Assembly (NCBI GenBank): GCA_001898335.1
Contig: MKTS01000016.1
Location: forward strand, 122,967-186,966
Reading direction: 5' to 3'
From: Mucilaginibacter sp. 44-25
Lineage (GTDB): Bacteria > Bacteroidota > Bacteroidia > Sphingobacteriales > Sphingobacteriaceae
Length of the DNA: 64,000 nucleotides
Position numbers and translations under genes: made by a program. Under the pieces are notes generated by a model that saw only the letters and a list, made by a program, of their open reading frames with translations, had not been told where the DNA came from and searched no databases. Positions 7,738 through 17,040 of the stretch are shown piece after piece (within the stretch, counting starts at the first letter, position 1; each line of letters opens with the position of its first letter).

Positions 7738-9807
7738 ATGAAAAAAATATCCCTCATTACTTTAATCACCACCGCTGCTATGGCCGCTCACGCCCAGGTA
7801 AAATTCGATCCTCCTAAAACTAAAGCCCAACCCGTTGTAGATACGCTGCACGGTGTTGTCCTCACCGACAACTACCGCTGGCTGGAAGACAAGAAAGACC
7901 TGGAAGTGATCGAGTGGACCAAAAAACAGCACAACTACGGGGTTGAATACCTTAACAAAACCCAAAAATCGCACCCGGACCTCAAAGCAGGTATAGCGGC
8001 CTACCTGAACATGGATTACGAGGGCCCGCTAAATAATGTAGGTAAACGTGTTTTCCAGACGGTGAAAAAGAAGGGTGACAAGCAATATAAAACTTACACC
8101 ATTATTGATGGTAAAAAAATACTGATATGGGACCCTGTAGCGCTTGACCCGGATGGCAAAATATCCACCAGCGGCATTGCCTATACCTATGATGGTGAGC
8201 GTGCGGCTATCAGCGCGCAAAAAAGCGGCGCCGAAGTAAATACCGTTTACTTTATAGACACCCGCACCGGCAAACAGACACATGAGCCATTAACCGGCAC
8301 CAGCGGTTTCCAATGGTGTAAAGATCAGCAGCATGCCTACGTAACCCTGCGCACCCAGGAAGATGTGGATAAGCAGCGCCCGCTTAAAACCTATTACATC
8401 AAAGTTGGCGACCCTATTGAAAAAGCCACCTTTGTGGGCACCACCGCCGATGCCAAGAACAGCTTTTTTATTTACGATAACCGCTACAGCGACGTTACCT
8501 TTAGCGGCGAAGGCGACTTTTACTCCAACAGTGTAAAAATGCGCCCTACCGGCAGCCTTAAAGATGGCAAACTGATCTACAGCAGTAAGAAGTTCCAGGC
8601 TTATCCAGAAGCTATTGGCAATAAGCTTTACATTAAAACCAACGACAATGCCCCCAACAGCCGCCTGATGGTGGCCGATAAGCTGCACCCCGAATACAAG
8701 AACTGGAAGGTGCTGATCCCTGAAAGCAGCACCGTGATGGAAGATGTGGTGATTACGCCTAACGCCATTATTGTACAGGACAAAAAAGATATTGAAAGCC
8801 GCCTTACTATTTATGACCTTAACGGCAAAAAGCTGCGGCCCATGCCCCTGCCCGAGCAAGGCAGCATAGGCAGTGTAAGTTACGACAGGGAGGAAGATAA
8901 GCTGTACATTTCGCTGGTGACCTTCACTTCTACCCCCAAGACCTATGTTTGTTCGCCTAAGGACTATAAATGGAAGTTGTATTACCAGCGCCACTTACCG
9001 GTAGATATGAGCCAGATCGCCGGCGAGATCAAGTTCTACACCTCTAAAGATGGCAGCCGCGTACCGGTATTTGTGGTACACCGCAAGGATATTAAGATGG
9101 ACGGCAAGAACCCGGTGCTGCTAACGGCATACGGTGGTTTCCAGTCGGGTATTAAGCCGGGATATTTTGGCTTTTACGCGCCGTTTATACAGGCCGGCGG
9201 TATTGTGGTACAGCCGGGCATCCGTGGTGGCGATGAGTTTGGCGAAAAATGGCACCTGGATGGCATGCTGGCTAAAAAGCAAAACAGCTTTGATGATTTT
9301 TATGCCTGCGCCGAGTGGCTCATTAAAGAAAAGTACACTACAGAAAGCAAGATAGTTGCCCTGGGCGGTAGTAACGGCGGCCTTTTAATGGGAGCCGCGG
9401 CCACGCAACGCCCCGACCTGTTTAAGGCCATTGTTTGCGAAGTGCCTTTACTGGATATGCTGCGCTACCATAAATTCCTGATAGCGCGGTACTGGATACC
9501 GGAGTACGGTTCATCTGAAGATCCGGAACAGTTCCGCTGGTTGCTGCGTTACTCGCCTTACCAGAACATTCGCGCGGGGGTTAACGTACCACCTATGCTG
9601 GTAACCGCCGGCGCCAATGATACCCGTGTTGACCCCATGAACGCCAAAAAATTTGTAGCCGCCCTGCAAAACAACCCCGGCCAGGTAAGCCCTATCATTC
9701 TCCACATGGATTTTGACAGCGGCCACGGCAGCGGCCAAAGCACCCAGCAAGCCATAGAAAACTGGACATTTGTATTTGAGTATCTAATGAACCAGTTGGG
9801 GATGTAA
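7738..9807 (+). CDS. Prolyl oligopeptidase family serine peptidase (S9A)
   Basis: Secreted prolyl endopeptidase, 689 aa from ATG 7738. The frame opens at 7651, but the signal peptide (MKKISLITL...AHA) begins at 7738. An N-terminal seven-blade propeller region (about 25-430) is followed by the alpha/beta-hydrolase domain. The nucleophile is S545 in GGSNGG, with the Asp in TAGANDTRVDP and the His in DSGHGSG. It cleaves short peptides after proline. Length and triad match the family. It stands alone on its strand after the upstream terminator. Confidence 0.93.
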   Translation: MKKISLITLITTAAMAAHAQVKFDPPKTKAQPVVDTLHGVVLTDNYRWLEDKKDLEVIEWTKKQHNYGVEYLNKTQKSHPDLKAGIAAYLNMDYEGPLNNVGKRVFQTVKKKGDKQYKTYTIIDGKKILIWDPVALDPDGKISTSGIAYTYDGERAAISAQKSGAEVNTVYFIDTRTGKQTHEPLTGTSGFQWCKDQQHAYVTLRTQEDVDKQRPLKTYYIKVGDPIEKATFVGTTADAKNSFFIYDNRYSDVTFSGEGDFYSNSVKMRPTGSLKDGKLIYSSKKFQAYPEAIGNKLYIKTNDNAPNSRLMVADKLHPEYKNWKVLIPESSTVMEDVVITPNAIIVQDKKDIESRLTIYDLNGKKLRPMPLPEQGSIGSVSYDREEDKLYISLVTFTSTPKTYVCSPKDYKWKLYYQRHLPVDMSQIAGEIKFYTSKDGSRVPVFVVHRKDIKMDGKNPVLLTAYGGFQSGIKPGYFGFYAPFIQAGGIVVQPGIRGGDEFGEKWHLDGMLAKKQNSFDDFYACAEWLIKEKYTTESKIVALGGSNGGLLMGAAATQRPDLFKAIVCEVPLLDMLRYHKFLIARYWIPEYGSSEDPEQFRWLLRYSPYQNIRAGVNVPPMLVTAGANDTRVDPMNAKKFVAALQNNPGQVSPIILHMDFDSGHGSGQSTQQAIENWTFVFEYLMNQLGM

Positions 9808-9863
9808 ATAAAATAAATAAAAAATTATATTACATTTACTAAACCTTATTTTATCACGAGAAA

Positions 9864-10472
9864 ATGCTCCATACAGATGGAATTAAAAGTGGATTAGCAA
9901 AAAAGGATCCTCATAATTTTATAGCGAGAAAAATTTTTTTATCGTATCAAACCGAAGTATTCAAGAGTGACCCAGATGCTGAGTTTTATATTAAAAATAA
10001 TATCAGTCTAAAATTTCAAATTCCATTTAGCTCCATAGAAGTTGCAGGCTCAAGTAAGACAGGATTCAGTTTTTTTAAAGACAAAAAATTTGAAAAAGGA
10101 CAATCTGATTTAGACATTGCAATTATAAGTTTGCCGCTATTTAATAAGTTTGTTGAAACAACCCACTCACTTACTAAGGGATACAGTGATCTAACAAAGT
10201 TTCCCATTTTTAAAGGGCAAAACACTGTTGATCAATTTAGAAGAGGCTTGGCAAACGGCTTTGTTAATCCATTTTTTATGGTTGATTCTATATTTAAATC
10301 TAATTGGATAGATTTCTTTAACACATTATCAAATAGTTATTTTGACATGTTCAAAAATATTAATGGTGGAGTATACGCATCAGAATATTTTTTTGAATAT
10401 AAGCAAGAGGAATGCATACGAAAATATATTACAAATCCAGAAAAGTATGACAAAATATCAAGTCCGGTCTAA
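9864..10472 (+). CDS. Nucleotidyltransferase-like protein paired with DUF262
   Basis: A 202-aa protein with the pol-beta superfamily signature: AGSSKTGFSF at 61-70, then QSDLDIAII at 80-88. This is the G-S...D-x-D pattern with D82 and D84 as likely metal ligands. The third carboxylate is not obvious. The rest has no recognised domain. Base composition is much richer in A and T than in neighbours, suggesting transfer. Its 3' end overlaps the DUF262 gene by 26 bases, so the two are translated together. Possible roles include nucleotide transfer to protein, tRNA or small molecules as part of a defence or toxin-antitoxin module; none is proven. Confidence 0.7.
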   Translation: MLHTDGIKSGLAKKDPHNFIARKIFLSYQTEVFKSDPDAEFYIKNNISLKFQIPFSSIEVAGSSKTGFSFFKDKKFEKGQSDLDIAIISLPLFNKFVETTHSLTKGYSDLTKFPIFKGQNTVDQFRRGLANGFVNPFFMVDSIFKSNWIDFFNTLSNSYFDMFKNINGGVYASEYFFEYKQEECIRKYITNPEKYDKISSPV

Positions 10473-11514
10473 AGAGTTAATCGACGTTATAAATGAAATA
10501 AAAGATAAACGTTTAATTATGTCGCCTTATTTTCAGAGAAATTTAGTTTGGCGGTTAATTCATAAAGTTGATTTTATAAAGACTATAATCTTAGGATATC
10601 CTTTTCCTCAAATATTTATTGCGAGAGGTAGTATAGATTTAGATAATATGTCTACGACCTCGTGTATTGTTGATGGACAACAGCGGATGAACTCAATTAA
10701 CGAATTTATTAAAGATGGGTTTAAAGTAGACAACACATATTTTTCTGAATTTTCCCCCAAGGATAAGGAAGCTTTTTTAAAGTATCAAATACCAATAATT
10801 GACTTAGACATTGATAACGAAGACCCTGAAATTATTGAGATATTTAAGCGACTCAATAGAACCTTTTATTCTCTATCAGGTATAGAAAAACTTTCAACCG
10901 AATACGCAGCGTCTGAATTTATGCTGGTAGCAAAACTGCTTTCTAAGGAAATCAAAATCAACGATAATGAAGAAGACGACGACTATCTACCTTTACAGGT
11001 AAACCCTACAATACCAAAATCGTTTTTTGATTGGGCGATAAAAAAAACCCCGAAATCTTTATTCAAATTATTTGTTGACGAAGGAATTTTCTCACCTTAT
11101 GAATTGACTCGACAGGTGCATTTGACATTTACCTTAAATATAATTTCAACCTACATCGCAGATTTTTACAACAGGAATGATTTTATCAGCAGATTTTTAG
11201 AAGAATACTCGGAAAGTTTTGATAGAAAGGACGAAGTTTTCGATGTCATAGAAGCAGCTGCAAGCAAGTATTCGAAAATTAAATTTAAAAGAAAGTCTTA
11301 CTGGTATAATAAAGCAAACGCTTTTTCACTAATGTGCTTTTTTACAAAGAATTGGGAAAAAGTTGAAAAATTGGACGAAAAGCTAATCAAATCTAAATTG
11401 GAAGATTTTGAAGATAATCTTCCTAACGAATATGCTATTGCTGCGAAGGAGGGTGTAAATAACAAACAAGAGAGGTTAATAAGAAATCGTTTTATAACCA
11501 ATATATTATTATAG
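10447..11514 (+). CDS. DUF262 (GmrSD/ParB-like) domain protein
   Basis: 355 aa from ATG 10447; the frame extends to 10342, but the conserved part begins here. It has the DUF262 hallmarks: MSPYFQRNLVW at about 25-35 and IVDGQQRMNSI at about 74-84 (DGQQR), then EIFKRLNRTFYSLS. DUF262 is the ParB/Srx-fold NTPase-like module found in GmrS and other phage-restriction proteins. Here the DUF1524 HNH nuclease domain of full GmrSD enzymes is absent; the C-terminal half is helical and unassigned. Overlap with the nucleotidyltransferase gene argues for a two-protein module. AT-rich, probably acquired. Confidence 0.8.
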   Translation: MTKYQVRSKELIDVINEIKDKRLIMSPYFQRNLVWRLIHKVDFIKTIILGYPFPQIFIARGSIDLDNMSTTSCIVDGQQRMNSINEFIKDGFKVDNTYFSEFSPKDKEAFLKYQIPIIDLDIDNEDPEIIEIFKRLNRTFYSLSGIEKLSTEYAASEFMLVAKLLSKEIKINDNEEDDDYLPLQVNPTIPKSFFDWAIKKTPKSLFKLFVDEGIFSPYELTRQVHLTFTLNIISTYIADFYNRNDFISRFLEEYSESFDRKDEVFDVIEAAASKYSKIKFKRKSYWYNKANAFSLMCFFTKNWEKVEKLDEKLIKSKLEDFEDNLPNEYAIAAKEGVNNKQERLIRNRFITNILL

Positions 11515-11733
11515 GAGAATTTCGAACTAATATATGGTAAAAATAAAATGTGACTATTATTAGTACCTTTTTATTATTGCCAGCACAATTCCTTGGTGCC
11601 GCTTACCAGTCAAACATTGAAATTTCAACCTACAATATGGCAGCATCCTACTTGCGTAAGCTGGAAGCCTACATTATTTTAGGTCAAGGTTACTCTATGT
11701 TAAACCTGGACCAGAAAAATGATCTCACAACAT

Positions 11734-11808
11734 TGTCATGCTGAGGGACGAAGCATCTATCCGCGTTTATCGCTCCGTTTAGATTCTTCGCTCCCGCTCA
11801 GAATGACA
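11734..11808. repeat. Dispersed palindromic repeat, family R1 (copy 2)
   Basis: The inverted repeat starts TGTCATGCTGAGGGACGAAG and ends with its complement-like TCAGAATGACA. It is related to copies at 5323, 31427 and 63350. It fills the 308-base gap between the DUF262 gene and the convergent PfkB gene. The remainder of the gap has no supported gene. Confidence 0.75.
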
Positions 11809-11822
11809 GGGTGAGAGTGGTA

Positions 11823-12692
11823 CTACCGCTTCATCATCGCCAGCACATCTTCTTCTGTACCCTCAAACGGGCCGGAGGTTTCTATTTTTAAACCCGCCAT
11901 GGCGGCGGCAAATTCGCCGGCTTGCTGTATATCGGCGCCTTTAACACGTTTGTACAGGTAACCTGCCATATAGGTATCGCCGCAACCGGTGGCATCTACC
12001 ACTTCGGTAGGTTTATAAGCTGGGATGGTGTAAAAAACATTATCGTTAAGGATAACCGAGCCCATGCTGCCCAGCGTTACCACTACTTCTTTAACGCCCC
12101 ATTCGGCCAGTATTTTGGCGCCTTCTTTAATATCAGCCATGCCGGTAAGTACTTCCAGTTCATGCTCGTTCACCTTCAGTATATCTACATATTGCAGGGC
12201 ATCGCGCTTGTCGGCCCAGTCAATGGCGTGTACCTGCTGGTTTACTACCTCGCGCAGGTAGCCCTGCGCATCTACAGAAACGTTACCCCGCTCAAATAAC
12301 GCTTTGATCAAACCGGTCGAAATATCATCGGCCAGCAGCGCACCCAGGTGAAATATCACCGCTTCGGTGTCCTGCAAGTCCGTAACCGTGAATGGATCGG
12401 CCTTTTGCAAAACGCGTTGGGTACGGTTATCCTGGTTATCACCATAAATGTTCTCAAAGTATACACTATGGCGGCTGGGCAGGGCTTTAACCTCAATGCC
12501 TTTATCCGTAAGCTTGCTTACGCTTGGTAACTCGGTATCGGCAACGGCAGTAACCAGTTTGTATTTCACATCCATATTGCGGATGGCGTTGGAGAAATAA
12601 AAAGCGGTGCCGCCGGCCATGTGCTTTTCGGCGCGGGGGGTTACCACTTTATCAAGGGTGATGTGCCCAATACAGCAGATATCGTATAACAT
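11823..12692 (-). CDS. PfkB-family carbohydrate/nucleoside kinase
   Basis: ATP-dependent sugar or nucleoside kinase, 289 aa from ATG 12692. The upstream extension to 12842 lacks family similarity. The ribokinase fold starts with MLYDICCIGHITLD. A GG hinge follows (HMAGGTAFYFSNA), and signature 2 DATGCGDTYMAGYLY contains the catalytic Asp and anion hole (GCGD). Substrate could be a ribose, fructose or adenosine type; sequence alone does not decide. It is convergent with the DUF262 island and divergent from the peroxiredoxin gene. Confidence 0.85.
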   Translation of the reverse strand: MLYDICCIGHITLDKVVTPRAEKHMAGGTAFYFSNAIRNMDVKYKLVTAVADTELPSVSKLTDKGIEVKALPSRHSVYFENIYGDNQDNRTQRVLQKADPFTVTDLQDTEAVIFHLGALLADDISTGLIKALFERGNVSVDAQGYLREVVNQQVHAIDWADKRDALQYVDILKVNEHELEVLTGMADIKEGAKILAEWGVKEVVVTLGSMGSVILNDNVFYTIPAYKPTEVVDATGCGDTYMAGYLYKRVKGADIQQAGEFAAAMAGLKIETSGPFEGTEEDVLAMMKR

Positions 12693-12934
12693 GCAAACAG
12701 GTATAAGTAAATATAGCGGGGTTACAAATCTAACATTCTGCCACAAATTATCCGCTTTTATTAGTAGGGCTTTTAGCACTAAAACGGTATCAGTCAATAC
12801 CTTTAACCAGGGCCTTGCAGCTTTACTGGAAGGCGTATCCAACCCATAAGTATTTGTAATGAATAATTTTAAATATATAGATAAAAACTATACCATATAG
12901 AATTTTACAATACCAGCCTAAGGCCCGAAAACCG

Positions 12935-12942
12935 TATCTTTG
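12935..12942 (+). promoter_or_regulatory. -7 element of the peroxiredoxin gene
   Basis: TATCTTTG fits TAnnTTTG and lies 28 bases before the ATG at 12971 in the divergent spacer with pfkB. Confidence 0.6.
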
Positions 12943-12970
12943 TTGCATAAATTTTAAAAATACATCCATT

Positions 12971-13516
12971 ATGTTAACGATAGGACAAAAATTCCCTTCA
13001 TTTTCTAAAACAGCTGTTGTTTCTTTAGAAAAAGGCAAAGAGTTTGAAACCATTACATCAGACTACCTTACTAACGATGATAACGTTTGGACCGTAATGT
13101 TCTGGTGGCCAAAAGACTTCACTTTTGTGTGCCCTACAGAGATTGCAGAGTTCAACAAAAACTATGGCGAGTTTCGTGATCGTGAAACCCGTTTGATCGG
13201 CGCTTCAACCGACAGCGAGTTTGTACACGCTGCCTGGAGAACCCACCACGACGACCTGCGCGACCTTAAATTCCCGATGCTTGCTGATACTTCAAAATCA
13301 TTAGCCGAAGACCTGGGCATTTTAGAGCCGAACGAAAAGATCGCTTACCGCGCTACTTTCATTATCGATCCTCAGGGTATCATCCGTTGGGTATCTGTTA
13401 ACGACCTTAGCGTAGGCCGTAACGTAAAAGAAGTACTGCGTGTGTTAGACGGTTTACAAACCGATGAGCTTTGCCCTTGCAACTGGGAAAAAGGCCAGGA
13501 AACTTTAACCGCGTAA
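12971..13516 (+). CDS. Peroxiredoxin (AhpC/TSA family)
   Basis: Cytoplasmic thiol peroxidase of 181 aa reducing H2O2 and organic hydroperoxides. The peroxidatic cysteine is C54 in DFTFVCPTE. The C-terminal ELCPCNW region holds candidate resolving cysteines. TRP-like residues and W-containing motifs match the AhpC group, though slightly shorter than E. coli AhpC. The adjacent gene 13622 encodes an AhpD-like protein, which in mycobacteria reduces AhpC; no ahpF flavoprotein is adjacent. Driven by a -7 element at 12935. Confidence 0.92.
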   Translation: MLTIGQKFPSFSKTAVVSLEKGKEFETITSDYLTNDDNVWTVMFWWPKDFTFVCPTEIAEFNKNYGEFRDRETRLIGASTDSEFVHAAWRTHHDDLRDLKFPMLADTSKSLAEDLGILEPNEKIAYRATFIIDPQGIIRWVSVNDLSVGRNVKEVLRVLDGLQTDELCPCNWEKGQETLTA

Positions 13517-13540
13517 TTATTTAATTTGTAATTATTGAAT

Positions 13541-13605
13541 GTGCAAATTTCAGATGTACAGGTGCGCAAATCAGAGCCATCTGCACATCTGGGATCTGCA
13601 CATTT
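13541..13605. repeat. Palindrome, family R4 (TGTGCA-rich), copy 1
   Basis: AATGTGCAAATTTCAGATGT is partly complementary to the downstream ATCTGCACATCT...TCTGCACATTTT. It forms a hairpin in the spacer between the peroxiredoxin and AhpD-like genes. Similar sequences are at 57605 and 58221. Confidence 0.5.
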
Positions 13606-13621
13606 TAGCATCTATACACCC

Positions 13622-14206
13622 ATGAGCGAAAGCACCGAATTAATACAGGAAATATTAGGCACCATAGGCCAACCGGCAGATTACCGCACCGACGCGCTGC
13701 AACTACTGGAAACAGGCGAAAGCCGCTACCTGCGCGATTTTAAGCTGAACTTTACCAGCACCCTAACCTCAGAGCATTTAAGCGCTAAAGAATGCGCGCT
13801 GCTGGGCTTAAGCACCGCGGTAAACAACCAAAACAAACCGCTTATACAGTATTACACCAATGTTGCCAAACAAAACGAGGCTACTGACGCCGATGTTGCC
13901 GAAGCGGTAGGTTGCGCCTCTCTGCTGGCATCAAACAATGTGTTTTACCGTTTCAGGCATTTTACCCAAAAGGAAAAATACACCCAGATACCTGCACGTA
14001 TACGCATGCAGTTAATGATGAAGCCTGTAACCGGTAAGGAATTTTTTGAACTGATGAGCCTGGCCATATCAGCCGTTAATGGCTGCGAAATGTGCGTGAA
14101 CGCGCATGAAGATTCGCTTATTAAGCTGGGCACTACCGAGGAGCGTATTTTTGATGCCGTTAGGATAGCATCATTAGTAACCGCGACAGGTAAAATTATT
14201 TTCTAA
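13622..14206 (+). CDS. Carboxymuconolactone decarboxylase/AhpD-family alkylhydroperoxidase
   Basis: 194 aa from ATG 13622; an open frame to 13535 runs through a palindromic repeat and is rejected as start. The C-terminal AhpD signature NGCEMCVNAHE carries the redox CxxC and a nearby His. The family acts as disulfide reductase for AhpC-type peroxiredoxins, and the gene sits directly after one, about 105 bases away. That supports a shared peroxide-defence role. Confidence 0.85.
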   Translation: MSESTELIQEILGTIGQPADYRTDALQLLETGESRYLRDFKLNFTSTLTSEHLSAKECALLGLSTAVNNQNKPLIQYYTNVAKQNEATDADVAEAVGCASLLASNNVFYRFRHFTQKEKYTQIPARIRMQLMMKPVTGKEFFELMSLAISAVNGCEMCVNAHEDSLIKLGTTEERIFDAVRIASLVTATGKIIF

Positions 14207-14314
14207 ATAAAACAAGGCGTTTTACCTGTGTGCAAAAATAATAACAATATTATTTGGCAATATGGGTTTTAAACCCTTAAATTTAAGCCTTAAAGCTTTG
14301 TTCACAGTAATAAT

Positions 14315-14347
14315 TGCCGTTGCTCGCGGTATTTGCAAACAACGGCA
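14315..14347. repeat. Hairpin in the 14.2-14.4 kb spacer
   Basis: TGCCGTTG and CAACGGCA are perfect complements separated by 17 bases. They lie between the ahpD-like gene and the convergent efflux operon. It may end ahpD transcription, but there is no T-run. Confidence 0.35.
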
Positions 14348-14391
14348 TATTGTGTTAGAGTAAATATTTAATTGTTGATTTTTTTGGACAG

Positions 14392-14420
14392 ACCGGTCAG
14401 CTTTTCACAGGCTGACCGGT
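14392..14420 (-). terminator. Terminator of the TetR-TolC-EmrA-EmrB operon
   Basis: ACCGGTCAGC/GCTGACCGGT forms a 10-bp stem with a 9-base loop just downstream of the emrB stop. It is flanked by T-rich sequence on both sides, so it could work in both directions. Confidence 0.8.
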
Positions 14421-14427
14421 TTTGTTT

Positions 14428-15972
14428 TTAGTGGGCGTCAGCCACAGCTTTCAGCTTCTTAAACGGCTGCAGATATAATAACGGGATAGAGAACAGCATG
14501 ATCAAGCCCGATACCCAGTAAGCATCATCATAGGTAAGCAACAGGGTTTGCCTCATCACGGTACCCTCAATGGCCGCATATGCCATCTGCGTAGCATCAA
14601 GCATTGATTTACCTTTCGCCATAAAACCGTGCATCAGCAGGTTAAACCGCTCGTTGTAAGCGGGGTTATACGGGTTGATATTGGCTAACAGGTTAGACCG
14701 GTGCAAACCCTGGCGAACGTGGATAAGCGTTGTTAGCGCGGCAATACCGAATGAACCACCCAGCTGGCGCATCATGTTGTTCAAACCGGATCCCTGTCCA
14801 ATTTCGGGCCCTTTCAGGTCGGCCATAGCCAGGGTAGTTAAAGGCACAAATAACAGGGCCATACCCACACCACGTATCAATAACGGTATCAATACATCAT
14901 GCTCCCCTGTGGCAAGCGTAGAGTTGCTCAGCATCCAGGTAAATACAAAAAACAGGAACATCCCAACGGTAGCCATAAATTGCGCCGGAACACCTTTATT
15001 GAGCATTTTACCGATGAAAGGCATCATGATAATGGTACACAAACCACCCGGGAACAGCAGCTCTCCCGTTTGCTGGGCGTTAAACCCAAGCAAATTCTGG
15101 CAAAATACCGGGAACACGAATACCGACCCATATAGCCCAAACCCCAGAATAAACGAGGTGAACATACCTACGGAAAAACTTCGGTGCCGCATGATACTAA
15201 AGTTCACGATGGGGTGGTCGGTACTTAACTCCCGCCATATAAATAATATGGTACCCACAACGGCCAGTACCGTTAATATGATGATATAGGTTTTAGCAAA
15301 CCAGTCTTCCGACTCACCTTTTTCCAATATGGTTTGTAAGCTGCCCACGGCTACTGCCAGCAGGCCTATACCCCACCAGTCGATCGGTTTTTTCTCGTCT
15401 TTTGGCGTTTCTCTAACAAAGGTATAGGTGAGCAAAAAGGCTAATATCCCTACGGGTATGTTTACATAAAATATCCATCTCCAGCCTAATTCAGACTCGG
15501 TTATCCAGCCACCAATGGTAGGGCCTACAGTTGGGCCCACTACGGCGCCCAAACCAAACAGGGCGGTAGCGGTACCAATTTGCTCGCGCGGCCAGGTTTC
15601 GATAAGGATGGCCTGCGCCGTAGATATCAGACCACCACCCGCGACACCTTGCAGGATACGGAAGATTACCAGCTCATCCAGAGATGTTGAGTTCCCGCAC
15701 AGGAACGACGCTATCGTGAAAATGATGATAGACGCCATAAAGTAATTTTTACGGCCGAAACGCCCGCCCAACCAGCCCGACATAGGCAGGATGATAACGT
15801 TTGCTACGGCGTAACCGGTAACCACCCATGCAATATCCTCAAGGGTTGCACCCAGGTTACCTTGTATATGCGGAATAGCTACGTTTACGATGGTCGTGTC
15901 TATCAGCTCCAGGAGCGATGCCATGATCACCGTAATCGTGATAATCCACTTTTTAAAGCCAGTTTCAGCCAT
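14428..15972 (-). CDS. emrB: DHA2-family MFS drug exporter (EmrB/QacA type)
   Basis: Inner-membrane pump of 514 aa, about 14 TM segments. DHA2 hallmarks are visible: LIDTTIVNVAIPHIQGNLG in TM1 and motif C near GLGAVVGPTVGPTIGGWI. It would work with the periplasmic adaptor and TolC-like channel encoded directly upstream (4-base gap to emrA) to expel drugs across both membranes. The gene symbol reflects family rather than proven orthology. Confidence 0.9.
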   Translation of the reverse strand: MAETGFKKWIITITVIMASLLELIDTTIVNVAIPHIQGNLGATLEDIAWVVTGYAVANVIILPMSGWLGGRFGRKNYFMASIIIFTIASFLCGNSTSLDELVIFRILQGVAGGGLISTAQAILIETWPREQIGTATALFGLGAVVGPTVGPTIGGWITESELGWRWIFYVNIPVGILAFLLTYTFVRETPKDEKKPIDWWGIGLLAVAVGSLQTILEKGESEDWFAKTYIIILTVLAVVGTILFIWRELSTDHPIVNFSIMRHRSFSVGMFTSFILGFGLYGSVFVFPVFCQNLLGFNAQQTGELLFPGGLCTIIMMPFIGKMLNKGVPAQFMATVGMFLFFVFTWMLSNSTLATGEHDVLIPLLIRGVGMALLFVPLTTLAMADLKGPEIGQGSGLNNMMRQLGGSFGIAALTTLIHVRQGLHRSNLLANINPYNPAYNERFNLLMHGFMAKGKSMLDATQMAYAAIEGTVMRQTLLLTYDDAYWVSGLIMLFSIPLLYLQPFKKLKAVADAH

Positions 15973-15976
15973 TTTA

Positions 15977-17029
15977 TTATTCTTTTGTAATTACAGAAAC
16001 ATCTACGCTCATACCCGGGCGCAACTTGGCGATATCTTCTTTGCTACCGCTTAATTTAATTTTAACCGGTACACGCTGTACTACTTTAACGAAGTTACCG
16101 GTAGCGTTATCCGGAGGCAATAAAGAGAATTTGGCACCTGTAGCAGGCGAAAAATTGTACACCTCACCCTGTATTTTCAGGTCGGGATAAGCATCAACTT
16201 TAACATCAACTTTTTGGCCGTTGCGTATTTTCTCTAACTGGGTTTCTTTAAAGTTAGCGGTTACATAAAGGCTGTTATCATTTACTACAGAGAACAGGGT
16301 TTGCCCTGCCTGTACCAACTGTCCTATCTGCACATTCTTTTTAGCAGCTAAACCACTTGCGGGAGATTTAATGTTGGTATATGAAAGCTGCAGCTTGGCA
16401 AAATCAACATCGGCCTGGCGTGCTGTAACACCGGTGTTGGTTACTTTTAACTGGCTACGGGTAGTACCTACCTGTTGTTGAGCAGCTTTATACTGGTCTA
16501 AAGCAGCCTGGTAGTTAGCCTGCGCTACTTCCAGATCGGCCTTGGCCTGGTCAAACTGCTGGCGGGTGACAGATCCATCAGATACCAGGTTGGCATAACG
16601 CTGGTAATCTTTGCGTACTTTGTCTAAGCGGGCTTTTGCTGATTCGGCTTCGGCCCTGGCGCTTGATGAATTGGCCGCGGTGGTATAGATCTGCGATTGG
16701 CCTACATTAATACCGGCGCTGGCGCCCTGTTGTGCTGCTTGTGCCTGCTCAACTTTTACCTTGTAATCGCGGTCGTCAATTTTTACTAAAAGCTGGCCTT
16801 TATTTACATGGGTATTTTCTTCAAAGAAGATAGAATCCACATAACCACCTACACGGGCTACCACCGGGCTAATGTCGCCGTCTATCTGCGCGTCATCGGT
16901 ATCTACGTGCTTGCCAAAGTATATATATTCTTTAACACCAAAAATAGCTCCTCCTATCAATACGATCCCCAGAATGATCGGGAGAACTCTGTTCGGTTTC
17001 TTTTTGGTTTCGGTTTCCTGAGTTGCCAT
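15977..17029 (-). CDS. emrA: HlyD/EmrA-family periplasmic adaptor
   Basis: Membrane-fusion protein, 350 aa. A cytoplasmic tail is followed by one TM helix (about 14-33, VLPIILGIVLIGGAIFG). Then comes the lipoyl half-motif DTDDAQIDGDISPVVARVGGYV, a long alpha-hairpin rich in Q, A and K (about 80-200), and the beta-barrel. It links EmrB to the TolC-like channel. It sits 11 bases after the tolC-like gene in the same operon. Confidence 0.92.
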   Translation of the reverse strand: MATQETETKKKPNRVLPIILGIVLIGGAIFGVKEYIYFGKHVDTDDAQIDGDISPVVARVGGYVDSIFFEENTHVNKGQLLVKIDDRDYKVKVEQAQAAQQGASAGINVGQSQIYTTAANSSSARAEAESAKARLDKVRKDYQRYANLVSDGSVTRQQFDQAKADLEVAQANYQAALDQYKAAQQQVGTTRSQLKVTNTGVTARQADVDFAKLQLSYTNIKSPASGLAAKKNVQIGQLVQAGQTLFSVVNDNSLYVTANFKETQLEKIRNGQKVDVKVDAYPDLKIQGEVYNFSPATGAKFSLLPPDNATGNFVKVVQRVPVKIKLSGSKEDIAKLRPGMSVDVSVITKE

Positions 17030-17040
17030 TGTTTTTTATA

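Noticed and set aside
8290..8994. 234-residue antisense frame inside the prolyl oligopeptidase gene
   Set aside because: It is a by-product of codon bias in the well-supported gene on the other strand.
11550..11744. 64-residue open frame after the DUF262 gene
   Set aside because: It runs into an R1 palindrome, has no family resemblance and no good start context.
14675..15289. 204-residue antisense frame inside the EmrB gene
   Set aside because: Low-complexity translation without domain; shadow of a strong CDS.
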